Source: Oscillospiraceae bacterium (lineage in GTDB: Bacteria > Bacillota > Clostridia > Oscillospirales > Ruminococcaceae). Taken from it: a stretch of DNA of 64,000 nucleotides. The notes beneath the pieces were generated by a model. It was not told where the DNA came from, ran no database searches, and saw only the letters and a list, made by a program, of their open reading frames with translations. The stretch spans positions 1 to 64,000 of the forward strand of contig JALEOL010000031.1 of assembly GCA_022766785.1 (NCBI GenBank), given 5' to 3'. The position numbers were made by a program, and so were the translations under genes. Of the stretch, positions 37,865 through 47,715 are shown in pieces. Within the stretch, counting starts at the first letter, position 1, and the number at the start of each line of letters is the position of its first letter.

Positions 37865-39121
37865 TCAGACCTCCCAGCTGCCGAGGTATTTTTCCTGCTC
37901 CGGGGTGAGCTTATCGATCTCAATGCCCCAGTAGCTTATCTTGCGCAGCGCCACCTCGCGGTCTATATCTTTCGGTACATTCACCGTCATTGAGCCGCCG
38001 GATTTCACCTTATCGCTGTTCTGCGCGATGTACTTTGCGGAAAGCGCCTGAATAGCGAAGCTCATGTCCATTATCTCCGCAGGGTGTCCGTCTCCGGCGG
38101 CAAGGTTCACAAGTCTGCCCTCGGCAATAACGAACACGGTTCTTCCGTTTTTCAGCCTGTAGCCCATGATGTTGTTCCGGGCGAGGTAGCTGTCAGCGGC
38201 TATTTCGCGCAGCTTCGCCATGTTGACTTCCACGTCAAAGTGACCTGCGTTGCAGCAGATAGCGCCGTCTTTCATGTTGAGGAACGCTTCCTCGCCGATA
38301 ACGTCCGCGCAGCCGGTGACGGTCACGAAGAAATCGCCGACCTTTGCCGCCTCGCGCATGGGCATTACCTTGAAGCCGTCCATTACCGCCTCCATAGCCT
38401 TTATCGGGTCTATTTCAGTCACGATAACGTCTGCGCCAAGCCCCTTTGCGCGCATTGCAACGCCCTTTCCGCACCAGCCGTAGCCTGCAACGACAACGTT
38501 CTTACCGGCAACGATAAGGTTAGTTGTCCTGTTTATGCCGTCCCAGACGGACTGCCCGGTGCCGTAGCGGTTGTCGAACAGGTGCTTGCAGTCCGCGTCG
38601 TTCACCAGAACCATGGGGAATTTCAGCGCGCCGTCCTTGTCCATTGCTTTCAGGCGGATAATGCCGGTGGTGGTCTCCTCGCAGCCGCCCAGCACCTCCG
38701 GGATAAGCTCCGGGTACTCGTTGTGAATGAGGTTCACGAGGTCGCCGCCGTCGTCGATGATAACGTTCGGGCGCGCCTTTATTACCTGGGAGATGTGGCG
38801 GTGGTATTCCTCGTCGGTGGCGTTATACCAGGCGAATACGTTCAGCCCGTCATGCACCAGCGCCGCGGCAACGTCGTCCTGAGTTGACAGGGGATTGCTG
38901 CCGGTGACGTACATCTCTGCGCCGCCTGCGGCAAGCACCTTGCACAGATACGCGGTCTTGGCTTCGAGGTGCACCGACAGCGCCACTCTTAAACCTGCAA
39001 AGGGCTTTTCCTGTGCGAATTCCTTTTCAATGCCGTTCAGCAGCGGCATGTTGCGCTTTACCCAGGATATTTTGCGTGCGCCGCTTTCCCAGAGGTCGGG
39101 GTTTCTTATTTCGTGTGACAT
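37865..39121 (-). CDS. ahcY: Adenosylhomocysteinase
   Basis: GLRVALSVHLEAKTAYL, DDGGDLVNLIHNEYPE, VVAGYGWCGKGVAMRAKGLGADVIVTEIDPIKA. Confidence 0.94.
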   Translation of the reverse strand: MSHEIRNPDLWESGARKISWVKRNMPLLNGIEKEFAQEKPFAGLRVALSVHLEAKTAYLCKVLAAGGAEMYVTGSNPLSTQDDVAAALVHDGLNVFAWYNATDEEYHRHISQVIKARPNVIIDDGGDLVNLIHNEYPELIPEVLGGCEETTTGIIRLKAMDKDGALKFPMVLVNDADCKHLFDNRYGTGQSVWDGINRTTNLIVAGKNVVVAGYGWCGKGVAMRAKGLGADVIVTEIDPIKAMEAVMDGFKVMPMREAAKVGDFFVTVTGCADVIGEEAFLNMKDGAICCNAGHFDVEVNMAKLREIAADSYLARNNIMGYRLKNGRTVFVIAEGRLVNLAAGDGHPAEIMDMSFAIQALSAKYIAQNSDKVKSGGSMTVNVPKDIDREVALRKISYWGIEIDKLTPEQEKYLGSWEV

Positions 39122-39170
39122 TTTTTTGCTCCTTTATTTTTGGGCGATTACTGAAAGAAACGCCCTTTTG

Positions 39171-39671
39171 TTACAGTACTTCTGCGAAAATTCCGCAGGC
39201 TATTCTTTTTCCGGAATTGCCGGAGGGCTGTGTGTTCATGTCGTCAGGCATGGAGTGGAGGATAAGCGCCTTGCCGGAGTAATCCGACACCGCCGCCTTT
39301 CCGATATAGACTTCCATTGCCGCGAAGCCGCCACTGTCCGAGAATACCGGCGGCATATCCCCTGCGTGATAGGGGTGTCTGCCGCACCAGGTTTCAGCAG
39401 GGCAGAGGGAGAGATGTCCCCCGGCGTCGCTGAACGGTTCGTCGCCTTCGGCGCTGCCGCAGATTAACCCATCGTGCACATGAAACCCGAACACCCTGTC
39501 CGGGGGAAGTCCCCGGAACTCCGCGCGCAGATATATCCCACCGTCCAGCCAGTAGCCGAGTATCACTCCCCCGGTATCCGGGAACGCCGCGCTGCCGCGA
39601 AGCTCTCCCTGCAATGCCGGGTGTTCTGACGATATGTATGAAAATTTTCCTGAATGCTGCATATAGTGCAC
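39171..39671 (-). CDS. Cu/Zn superoxide dismutase-like protein
   Basis: GFHVHDG...HPYHAGDMPPV...ALILHSMPDDMNTQPSGNSGKRIACGIF. Confidence 0.75.
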   Translation of the reverse strand: MHYMQHSGKFSYISSEHPALQGELRGSAAFPDTGGVILGYWLDGGIYLRAEFRGLPPDRVFGFHVHDGLICGSAEGDEPFSDAGGHLSLCPAETWCGRHPYHAGDMPPVFSDSGGFAAMEVYIGKAAVSDYSGKALILHSMPDDMNTQPSGNSGKRIACGIFAEVL

Positions 39672-39700
39672 CTGCCTTTCAGGATAGTATATGCACTGCT

Positions 39701-40528
39701 TTACAGCGTGATGTCTTTCAGGGCGGAGAGGTCGTACCCGTCGGGGGTAGTGATCACATCGGAAGTCAGCGCCGGTATCTCTTTATCGGTAAGCCCGGCG
39801 AGCGACTTTTCCATAAGCCGGTCGTAGGTTTCCTTGCTGATTATCACCGTGCTCATGGAAAGGTCGGTGGCGATAGCTTCGTCAATAACAGTCTCGTCCA
39901 GATTCAGCGCGTCGAAAAGTTCAAAGGCGCAGAAGCTGTAGCCGTTTCCGCTTTTGTATTTTTCAAGTTCATCTTCGGCAATAAAATGGTATCCCTCTGC
40001 TCTCCACATCACCCGGTCAACGGCTGCAATAAACGCGTCCTTGTCATTTGAGGTCACTTCGGCGAAATCAAAATACGCAGCGGGGCTGTTCCCAAACCGC
40101 GTCAGGTAGCCGTATGATACCTCCGCGCCGTCTGTTTCCGGCGAGAAAACGTAGTGTTCATAGACCGTTCCGTCCTTGTCCACCAGCAGATTGCCGTCAA
40201 GTGCAGGGTACTGCCATGAAAATTCCCCGGTCACTTCGCCGTCCTTTATCGTGTAGAGATAGTCGGTGCTGTTACCCTTGTCGGTACACATGGTGATTAT
40301 CATTTCGGCGTGTTCATCTCCGGTAAGCTCGGCGAAGGTGATCCGATAGCCGGTGTGATATCCGGGATTGAGCGCCAGCAGCTTTTCCGCCTGCTGACTG
40401 ATGACCTCTCCGTAAAGCGCCTTGTCCTCTGCACTGAGGGTGTACTTTTCGCCGCCGCAGCCGCACAGCCCTGCTGTCATAAGCAGTACTGCCGCCGCTG
40501 AGAACAGCCTGAGCTTTTGTCCTGACAT
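39701..40528 (-). CDS. Hypothetical lipoprotein
   Basis: Lipobox TAGLCGCGG after hydrophobic signal. Confidence 0.75.
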   Translation of the reverse strand: MSGQKLRLFSAAAVLLMTAGLCGCGGEKYTLSAEDKALYGEVISQQAEKLLALNPGYHTGYRITFAELTGDEHAEMIITMCTDKGNSTDYLYTIKDGEVTGEFSWQYPALDGNLLVDKDGTVYEHYVFSPETDGAEVSYGYLTRFGNSPAAYFDFAEVTSNDKDAFIAAVDRVMWRAEGYHFIAEDELEKYKSGNGYSFCAFELFDALNLDETVIDEAIATDLSMSTVIISKETYDRLMEKSLAGLTDKEIPALTSDVITTPDGYDLSALKDITL

Positions 40529-40540
40529 ATCCCGCCCCCC

Positions 40541-41170
40541 TTACTGCTCCGCCGCAAGGGAATTAAGCTGGCGCACCAGCTCCTCCTCCAGGCAGGAATA
40601 GAACAGCGTGAACAGGATATCGGCGCTGCCCAGCAGGAAAACGTTTCGGTTGGTTATCGCCGCGAGGGAGGGGACGTAGGTGTAGATATACCCCTTGTAC
40701 CACTCGGCGTCGTATGCCGGGACTGCCTTTCCGGTCTTTACCATGCGGCGTATCTCCTCGAAATCGTCCTGGATAACGTTGTCGTAATTCCCGGCGCCCT
40801 TTGATATCACCATGTCGTAGATAGTCTTTATCTGCTTGTCGTTGAGGTAGCCCCCGGCGGTCTTTACGTTTTTGAGCGTGGGCAGCCTTACCGCAAAGGA
40901 ATATACCATAAGCGAGAGCACACGCTCGTATTCCGGGGTGTTCATCTCGGCGCAGCGCTCCTTGTCAAGCCGAATGCCGGTGTTGTAAAGACAGGTGGTG
41001 TCGGTGATATTGTTCAGCGATATCCGGAATATGTCCTTTATATTGATATTGTACAGGTCTTTGTCGGCTATCATGTAGATGTATTTCATGGCGTTGAACA
41101 GGGACACCCCTGCCTTTACCACCGTCTCGGAAATCATTGTGAACGCCGTTCTTTCGCTGATGAATTCCAT
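40541..41170 (-). CDS. Hypothetical protein
   Basis: Intact 209-aa ORF adjoining the histidine kinase gene. Confidence 0.6.
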   Translation of the reverse strand: MEFISERTAFTMISETVVKAGVSLFNAMKYIYMIADKDLYNINIKDIFRISLNNITDTTCLYNTGIRLDKERCAEMNTPEYERVLSLMVYSFAVRLPTLKNVKTAGGYLNDKQIKTIYDMVISKGAGNYDNVIQDDFEEIRRMVKTGKAVPAYDAEWYKGYIYTYVPSLAAITNRNVFLLGSADILFTLFYSCLEEELVRQLNSLAAEQ

Positions 41171-41185
41171 GATTTTTACCTCCGA

Positions 41186-42319
41186 TCATATTTTTCCGTC
41201 AGGGGAATGCTGTATGTTTTCGCTGTTCCGTCCCAGAAGACTTCCGTCCTCGGGGAGAATAACGGTGAACTCCGTGCCCCTGCCCGGCTCGCTCTGTACG
41301 CCTATCCTGCCGCCGCAGCGCTCCACTATCATCTTTGCCAGGGGAAGTCCCAGCCCGTTGCCCTTTGTGGCGTGGGAGCTGTCCGCCTGGTAGAATTTCT
41401 CGAATATGTGAGGAAGCGCGTGCTGCGGTATCCCACAGCCGGTGTCCCTCACCCTTATCGTGATAACGCCGGCGTTCCGGTGGCAGCTGACGGATATCTT
41501 ACCGCCTTTCGGGGTGAATTTCACGGCGTTGTCGAACAGGTTGTTCCACACATGGGAAAGCGTCTGCTCGTTCCAGGTGAATTTCACCTCGTCAAGCTCC
41601 ATGTCGATGTCGATGTCCTTTTCCGTCCACTGCGGCTCCAGACGGAGCATACAGGTGCGCAGCTGCTCGTCAAGCTGGAACTCCTTTTTGTCGGCGACGA
41701 TGTCGCTTGTTTCAAGGCTGGTCAGCAGCAGCGTGTTCGCGGAAAGCTCCGACAGATACTCCGTTTCCTCCAGGATTATCCTGGAGAACTCCTTCTGCTG
41801 CTCCGGGGTGAGGTCGCCGTTGTAAAGCTGCCGTGCAAATCCCCGGATAGACACCAGCGGCGTCTTGAACTCATGGGAGAAGCTGGCGATAAAGTCGCTG
41901 TTGAACATCGCCGTGCGGTCAAGCTCCCGGGTCATTTCGTTGAACACCTTGATGAGGTCGGAAAGCTCGCGCACGGTGTGCTTTTCCGCCCAGCCCACGT
42001 CCACCTGCACCGAGTAATCGCCCTCGGAGACCCGTTTCGTTGCGCGGATAAGCTCCACCAGCGGCTTCAGGAACAGGCTTCCTGCGATGAACGACAGCAG
42101 CGTGCCTATCACGATGCTGCTTGCTACCGAGGCAATGATGTTCTCTGTGCTGCTGTTGCCCTCGGATATCACCATGTCGATGACTATCCTTGCGGAGAAC
42201 GAGAGCACGTCTGCGGCAAGGGTTACGACAAGTATCAGCAGGCTGAGCTTTAAGCCGAGTCTGCTTATCAATGGGGAGCGTCCCCCGAGAAATGCGGAAC
42301 GTTTTCTTTCTTTGCTCAT
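41186..42319 (-). CDS. Sensor histidine kinase (TM-HAMP-HisKA-HATPase)
   Basis: FIASFSHEFKTPLVSIRGFARQL, NLFDNAVKFTPKGG, VRDTGCGIPQH, GNGLGLPLAK. Confidence 0.94.
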   Translation of the reverse strand: MSKERKRSAFLGGRSPLISRLGLKLSLLILVVTLAADVLSFSARIVIDMVISEGNSSTENIIASVASSIVIGTLLSFIAGSLFLKPLVELIRATKRVSEGDYSVQVDVGWAEKHTVRELSDLIKVFNEMTRELDRTAMFNSDFIASFSHEFKTPLVSIRGFARQLYNGDLTPEQQKEFSRIILEETEYLSELSANTLLLTSLETSDIVADKKEFQLDEQLRTCMLRLEPQWTEKDIDIDMELDEVKFTWNEQTLSHVWNNLFDNAVKFTPKGGKISVSCHRNAGVITIRVRDTGCGIPQHALPHIFEKFYQADSSHATKGNGLGLPLAKMIVERCGGRIGVQSEPGRGTEFTVILPEDGSLLGRNSENIQHSPDGKI

Positions 42320-43011
42320 GGCGTTCCCCGGGACTTCTGCGCGGTCTTTACCGCCTTGTAGCCCAGCCCCCTGACGGTGACTATCTGTATGTCCTTGTTG
42401 TCTTTCAGTCGGTCGCGCAGCCTGTTGATGTGAACGTCAACGGTGCGTGCCTCGCTTTCGCTGTCCATGTCCCAGAACTCCTCCATAAGGCTCGCCCGGG
42501 TGAACGTCTTGTTCGGAAAGGACAGCAGCTTGAACAGTATCTGGAACTCCTTTTTCGGCATCTGGACTTCCGCGCCGTTGTGTATCATCGTGAACGAGTC
42601 GTATATCAGCGTGGTATCGCCAACGGTTATGCGCTGCTCCTCGGATATCCTCGCGCGCCGCAGCAAAGCCCGGACGCGGAGTATCATCTCCACCTCGTCC
42701 ACTGGCTTCACCATGAAGTCGTCTGTGCCCAGAGTAAACGCTTTCCGCACGTCCTCGGCGCTGTCCCGGGCGGTGATTATCAGCACCGGGATATTGCAGC
42801 CACCCTCGCGCATGGTCCGCAGGAATGTGTAGCCGTCCATAGTCGGCATCATAAGGTCGAGTATGACGAGATCTATGTGGGTGTTCTCCATGAGCCTCAG
42901 CGCCTGCTCGCCGTCCGCGGCGGTGTAGGGCTGATAGCCGTTTTTCTCCAGTGTGTATTCATACAGCCGCCGGATATGCGCCTGGTCGTCCACTACCAGA
43001 ATGTTGAACAT
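42316..43011 (-). CDS. OmpR/PhoB-family response regulator
   Basis: ILVVDDQAHIRRL, DLVILDLMMPTMDG, winged-helix C-terminus SEARTVDVHINRLRDRLKD. Confidence 0.93.
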   Translation of the reverse strand: MFNILVVDDQAHIRRLYEYTLEKNGYQPYTAADGEQALRLMENTHIDLVILDLMMPTMDGYTFLRTMREGGCNIPVLIITARDSAEDVRKAFTLGTDDFMVKPVDEVEMILRVRALLRRARISEEQRITVGDTTLIYDSFTMIHNGAEVQMPKKEFQILFKLLSFPNKTFTRASLMEEFWDMDSESEARTVDVHINRLRDRLKDNKDIQIVTVRGLGYKAVKTAQKSRGTP

Positions 43012-43013
43012 AA

Positions 43014-43685
43014 TTACCTCCGTAATACTGCCGCAGCTATCGTAAGATCCTGCGGACGCGTCACCTTCATGTTGCAGGCGGTGACTGCGGTGATGTGCAC
43101 CTGTTCTCCGCACAGCTCCAGCAGGGCGCTGTCGTCGGTGAGTGTCTCGGCTCGTCTGCCAAGCCTGTCCGCGCAGGAAAGATAAAGTGTCTTGCGGAAA
43201 GCCTGCGGCGTCTGCGCGGCATAGAGCGTACTCCTGTCCGGGGTGGATTCTATCACGCCGCCGGAGCATTTTTTTATCGTGTCAGTGACCGGTGCGGCGG
43301 CTATCGCTGCGCCGTATTTCACCGCGTCCCCAAGCACACGGTCGATATCCTCGGTAAGGATCAGCGGACGTGCTCCGTCATGTATTGCGATATATTCGCA
43401 GCCACATTCGGACAGGGCGTTCTTCACGGAAAGGAACCGTGTAGCCCCCCCGGGGGTTACTGACTTTAATTTCGTGACGGAATATTCCCGGCACAATGCT
43501 AGGTAATTCTCCTCCTCGCCCTCCGGCACTGCAAGAATTATCTCGGACACAAGCGGACAGCGCTCAAAGGCGAGGGCGCTGTGAATTACCACCGGAACAC
43601 CGTTTAAAAGCGCAAGCTGCTTGTTTATCCCATTCATGCGGGAAGCACTGCCCCCGGCGAGGACTATCGCAGAAAACCCCGGCAC
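43014..43685 (-). CDS. ispD: 2-C-methyl-D-erythritol 4-phosphate cytidylyltransferase
   Basis: AIVLAGGSASRMNGINKQLALLNG, AIHDGARPLI, AAQTPQAFR, TDDSALLE. Confidence 0.88.
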   Translation of the reverse strand: MPGFSAIVLAGGSASRMNGINKQLALLNGVPVVIHSALAFERCPLVSEIILAVPEGEEENYLALCREYSVTKLKSVTPGGATRFLSVKNALSECGCEYIAIHDGARPLILTEDIDRVLGDAVKYGAAIAAAPVTDTIKKCSGGVIESTPDRSTLYAAQTPQAFRKTLYLSCADRLGRRAETLTDDSALLELCGEQVHITAVTACNMKVTRPQDLTIAAAVLRR

Positions 43686-43686
43686 C

Positions 43687-44826
43687 TCAGCGCACCTCCA
43701 GGAAGTTTCCGTGCAGGCGGAAGTAGGTGTATTCCGTCCCGAAGTTGTTCAGCAGCCGCAGAACCACCGGCTGGCTGATATTGCCGGAGAACTCCAGATA
43801 GAACATGAACTCGTTCTCCTCGGTGCGGTATTCCAGCGGCAGCGGCTTGCTCTGTATCTTGGTGAGGTCAAGCTCGTTCACTGCGAACTTTGTGAGCATA
43901 CGGTACAGCGAGCCGGAGATATGCGGCAGCGAAACGGATACCGCAACGGTGTCCGCGCCGTCGTATACCTCCATCTCCTTTGAGAAGCAGATGAACCGCG
44001 TTGCGTTGTTGGGGTCGGCGGCGATCGCGGGTTCCACAACGTCCAGACCGTGCATTTCGGCACACTCTCTCGAACAGATGCAGCCAAGCTCGCTGCTGCG
44101 GTTTTCCGCCACCATCTGCGCCGCCATGGCGTTGTTTGCGTAGGGTATAACGGTGAGGGACCGGCGGCTTGCGATGTACTCGCTGCACTGCCTTATCGCC
44201 TGCTCATGCCCGAAGATTATCCTGATATCCTCCGACTTCACCCCGTGCTTTGCGGCGAGAACGTGGGTGCAGGGGACGGTAACGGTGCGGTTGATATACA
44301 CATTGTGCTTTTCAAGAAGCTCCATGTTCGCGGTGACTTCTCCGGCGGTGCTGTTCTCCACCGGAACTACGCCGTAATCCGCCGAGCCGTTCTCCACCGC
44401 CTCGAACACCTCTGCGAAGCTGCCGTGGAAATCCATTTTCCCGTCCGGGAACAGCCGTACCGCCGCCGCATGGCCGTAAGCGCCGGAAATGCCCTGCACG
44501 GCAACTGTTGCCCCCTGTTTTATGGAATCCCTGTGGGGTATCTCCACCGCCGGGGTTATCGCGTTGTTCTGGCGGCATTTGGAGATGTCCATGATGTTGG
44601 TGAAAAGGAACTCAGCGGAGCTTTTCAGGTCGTCCGGGGAGCGGTCGCGCACGGAACGGATTATCGCCTTTTCGCGCTCGCTCTGGAACACCACCATATT
44701 GTGCGCCGCCTTGTACTGCGCCACCTGGCAGGTAAGCTCCATTCTCTGCCGGAAAAGCTCCAGCAGCCTGTCGTCTATGCTGTCGATATTCTTTCTGATC
44801 TCGCTTAAATCAAGCTCTGTTCCCAT
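43687..44826 (-). CDS. pheA: Bifunctional chorismate mutase / prephenate dehydratase
   Basis: N-terminal RKNIDSIDDRLLELFRQRMELTCQVAQYKA; VAVQGISGAYGHAAA; VPVENSTAGEV; ACT C-terminus. Confidence 0.92.
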   Translation of the reverse strand: MGTELDLSEIRKNIDSIDDRLLELFRQRMELTCQVAQYKAAHNMVVFQSEREKAIIRSVRDRSPDDLKSSAEFLFTNIMDISKCRQNNAITPAVEIPHRDSIKQGATVAVQGISGAYGHAAAVRLFPDGKMDFHGSFAEVFEAVENGSADYGVVPVENSTAGEVTANMELLEKHNVYINRTVTVPCTHVLAAKHGVKSEDIRIIFGHEQAIRQCSEYIASRRSLTVIPYANNAMAAQMVAENRSSELGCICSRECAEMHGLDVVEPAIAADPNNATRFICFSKEMEVYDGADTVAVSVSLPHISGSLYRMLTKFAVNELDLTKIQSKPLPLEYRTEENEFMFYLEFSGNISQPVVLRLLNNFGTEYTYFRLHGNFLEVR

Positions 44827-46583
44827 TATTCAGCAGTTCCTTCCCCTGTGATGAATTCCTCTGTGAGCGGTATGCCCTCGTATGAGCCGTAGTCAGGCTC
44901 TGAAATAGGTTCTTCGGTAGGCTCCGCTGTCGGCTCGTAGTTTTCGGCGATGTACACGATTATCTCCTGGTTGTTCTCCACGTCCACTTTTTTACCGACA
45001 TCAACGCTGCACCGCAGGACATGACCGGTCTCAACGTCGTTGGAGCGTTCGGTCTTTACCGAGTATTTGATGTTGTTTTTGCTCAGCTCTGCGGTGTATT
45101 TTTCTCCGGTCATTCCGGCGTAGTCCGGCAGTTCGACCTTGCTGGGGCCTTTGCTGACATTTATCTCCACGGTGGTGCCGATGCTTACCTCTGTGTCCGC
45201 CGCAATGCTCTGTCCGAACATCTGTCCGCTGGGGTATTCATCGGTGTAGACGTATGTAGGCACAAAGGTGAGCATGTCCTTATAGTCCTCCACTTTGACA
45301 TTATAGCTCTCGCCGTTGAAGTTTGGCAGTATCAGCGTGTCGCCGGTGACTACCGGTTCAGGCTCCGACTGCGGCTCTGTCTGAGTGGTCGTGGTGCTTT
45401 CCGTTACTGAGGAGCTTTCTTCGGTGGTGACTGCCTCCTCGGTCGTCTGCACGGAGGAACTGTTGTCCCCACGGAACGAGCCGTTCAGCGTCATCGCGAA
45501 CACCACCGCGAACGCTATGAGCACAATACCGGCGATTATCAGCACGGCGATAGTCTTTGCACGCTCACGGCGCTGCTTTTTCTCGCGGCGTGTGAGGTGC
45601 GCCTTGTCCACCGGGGGAGTTTCCACGGGTCTCGGCTGGCTGAAAAGCCTGTCAACGAACTCTGTTATGGTGCGGATACGGCTGTCCGGGGAGAGCTGAA
45701 GTCCCTCCATTATTACGGCGGAGATATTCGCCGGAACGTTGCGGTTTATCATCATCGGCTCCAGCATACTGCCGCCGCTGCGCGCGATAGCCTCGGTGGG
45801 GGTGCAGCCGGTAAGACAGCGGTACAGAACCGCGGATATCCCGTAAACGTCAGTCCAGGTGCCGTTTATCTCGTTGGTGTACTGCTCCGGCGCGGCAAAT
45901 CCGGCGAACACCTCGCAGGGTATCTCGGTGCCGGTGGTGCGCGCGGCGGATATCGCAAATCCCGTGAGCTTCAGCTCCAGCTTGTCGGTGACGAAAATCG
46001 TCTGGGGGGATATCCCACGGTGGAGTATCCCGGCGGAGTGGATAAGGCTCAGCGTCGTGAAGAACGGCGAAAACAGCTCCTTTGCCTGCTCCCATGCTAT
46101 TTCCCCGGAGGAATTCGCAAGGTAGGTCTTGAGAGAGATGCCGTTGATGTACTCGAATACCGCATAGGCGGTGTTGTTCTCGCAGAACACGTCAAGCACG
46201 GTCTGGACGTGGGACATTCCCCTGAGCTTCATCAGCGTGCGGTTGAGGTCGATGAATTCAGACATATAGGTCTTGTAGAGCGCTGCGGAGGAAGGCTCCA
46301 CGGTGATCTCGGTCTCGCCCTTTCTGCGCATGCACAGCGTGTCGGGCATGAATTCCTTTATCGTCACCTTTATTCCGGCGGCGGTGTCGTAGCCGATATA
46401 CACAGCTCCCTCGCCGTTGTAGCTTATCACCTTTCCGACGATGTATCTGTCTGCAAGGAAGGTCTTTGGGGTCATGTATGTCGGTATGCAGGGCGAGTCG
46501 TCGCTGTAGCCGCAGAGTTTGCACGGCCCGTCGTAGGTCTTGTCGTTCATGCAGCCCATGCAGAGGGAAGTTTCTTTTAGCAT
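44826..46583 (-). CDS. Zinc-ribbon / PASTA-domain protein pseudokinase
   Basis: Kinase fold with VTIKEFMP, GILHRGISPQTIF (HRG instead of HRD), LKLTGFAIS (TGF instead of DFG), TM, PASTA-like repeats; N-terminal CMGC...CKLCGY. Confidence 0.85.
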   Translation of the reverse strand: MLKETSLCMGCMNDKTYDGPCKLCGYSDDSPCIPTYMTPKTFLADRYIVGKVISYNGEGAVYIGYDTAAGIKVTIKEFMPDTLCMRRKGETEITVEPSSAALYKTYMSEFIDLNRTLMKLRGMSHVQTVLDVFCENNTAYAVFEYINGISLKTYLANSSGEIAWEQAKELFSPFFTTLSLIHSAGILHRGISPQTIFVTDKLELKLTGFAISAARTTGTEIPCEVFAGFAAPEQYTNEINGTWTDVYGISAVLYRCLTGCTPTEAIARSGGSMLEPMMINRNVPANISAVIMEGLQLSPDSRIRTITEFVDRLFSQPRPVETPPVDKAHLTRREKKQRRERAKTIAVLIIAGIVLIAFAVVFAMTLNGSFRGDNSSSVQTTEEAVTTEESSSVTESTTTTQTEPQSEPEPVVTGDTLILPNFNGESYNVKVEDYKDMLTFVPTYVYTDEYPSGQMFGQSIAADTEVSIGTTVEINVSKGPSKVELPDYAGMTGEKYTAELSKNNIKYSVKTERSNDVETGHVLRCSVDVGKKVDVENNQEIIVYIAENYEPTAEPTEEPISEPDYGSYEGIPLTEEFITGEGTAE

Positions 46584-46899
46584 TAGTGTTCTCCTGTAGT
46601 TGTTCTTGGGGGTTCTCTATTAACCAGGAAGTCCCCTTATGAATACGCAGGTCTGTCAAAATACAGACCGCCACTATAATAATATACTCCAAATAAGCCG
46701 GATTGTCAACCTTTTTGACCCTTTCGGCGCGATGTTTCTTGAATTTGTATCCAATTTGTAATAATTGCCCGTCAGAATAACGGCGTTGCGGCGGCGTCCG
46801 GAAGAAATTTTGTGCATACTGCGTGAAGCACGTTGCATTTTGTGCAGAAATGTGATATACTATTCATGTGACGATATTTTCCCGGAAAGGAACGATGAT

Positions 46900-47610
46900 A
46901 TGTTCAGAAGCAAAAGGCAGCAGGAAATAGTGCAGTCCTCAGAGGCGAAGCTCGCCAAAATGTTCGAGGAGATGAACTCCGAGAACCACCCGGAGGACGA
47001 CGGCAGGCTGGTGTGCGAAACGCGCTGCACTATGGCTAGGATACGCTCCTTTTCGGATTTCATGTACCTGCTGAAAGTGAGACCGCTCCAGACCGCGTGC
47101 TATTACGGCGCGGCGGTGTTCTTCCTGCTGACGCTGGCGGCGGCTTGGTGCAGCGAGTGGCTGCTCACGGCGATATTCGCGGCGGTGTTCCTGCTGCTGG
47201 CGACCGCCCCTCACAACATGCGGATAATGTACTTCAACAAGCGCGCGGATAAGCTGGAGGACAGCTTCGGAAAGCTCATCAGCGCGGACTTCACCGACGA
47301 TGAGAAGCTGGTGCTGACGATAAGCTCCCTGCCCGAGGAGGAAAAGGACGTTGAGGAAAGCTCCGCAGGCGCTTCCGCTGCGCTCCACGACGACAACGCA
47401 GAGGTGTTGGAGATACCCTACAAGAGCATAGCCCAGGCTTATGAGTGCAGCCACAGCTTCTATCTCTTCCCGGAACCGGTGAACGGCAAAAAGCTGGACG
47501 CCATCATCTGCGACAAGACGCTGTTCATCTGCGGCACGCCCATGCAGCTCCGCGACCGGCTCCTGCGCGCCTGCGGAAAGCGTTTCAGAATGAAGATAAA
47601 AAAGGCGTGA
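46900..47610 (+). CDS. Hypothetical membrane protein (YcxB-like topology)
   Basis: Two adjacent TM segments followed by a cytoplasmic domain; ATG 46900. Confidence 0.65.
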   Translation: MFRSKRQQEIVQSSEAKLAKMFEEMNSENHPEDDGRLVCETRCTMARIRSFSDFMYLLKVRPLQTACYYGAAVFFLLTLAAAWCSEWLLTAIFAAVFLLLATAPHNMRIMYFNKRADKLEDSFGKLISADFTDDEKLVLTISSLPEEEKDVEESSAGASAALHDDNAEVLEIPYKSIAQAYECSHSFYLFPEPVNGKKLDAIICDKTLFICGTPMQLRDRLLRACGKRFRMKIKKA

Positions 47611-47685
47611 GCCACGGGTCTGTTGTTATGTTACCCAAAAAAACAAAATATTTTTGTTTATTTTTTAGAAAATCAACATTTTGCC

Positions 47686-47715
47686 TTGATTTATCGTAGT
47701 GGTTTATTGTATAAT
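47686..47715 (+). promoter_or_regulatory. Promoter of the PilZ-GGDEF unit
   Basis: TTGATT, 18-bp spacer, TATAAT; ~190-nt leader to the start codon. Confidence 0.55.
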
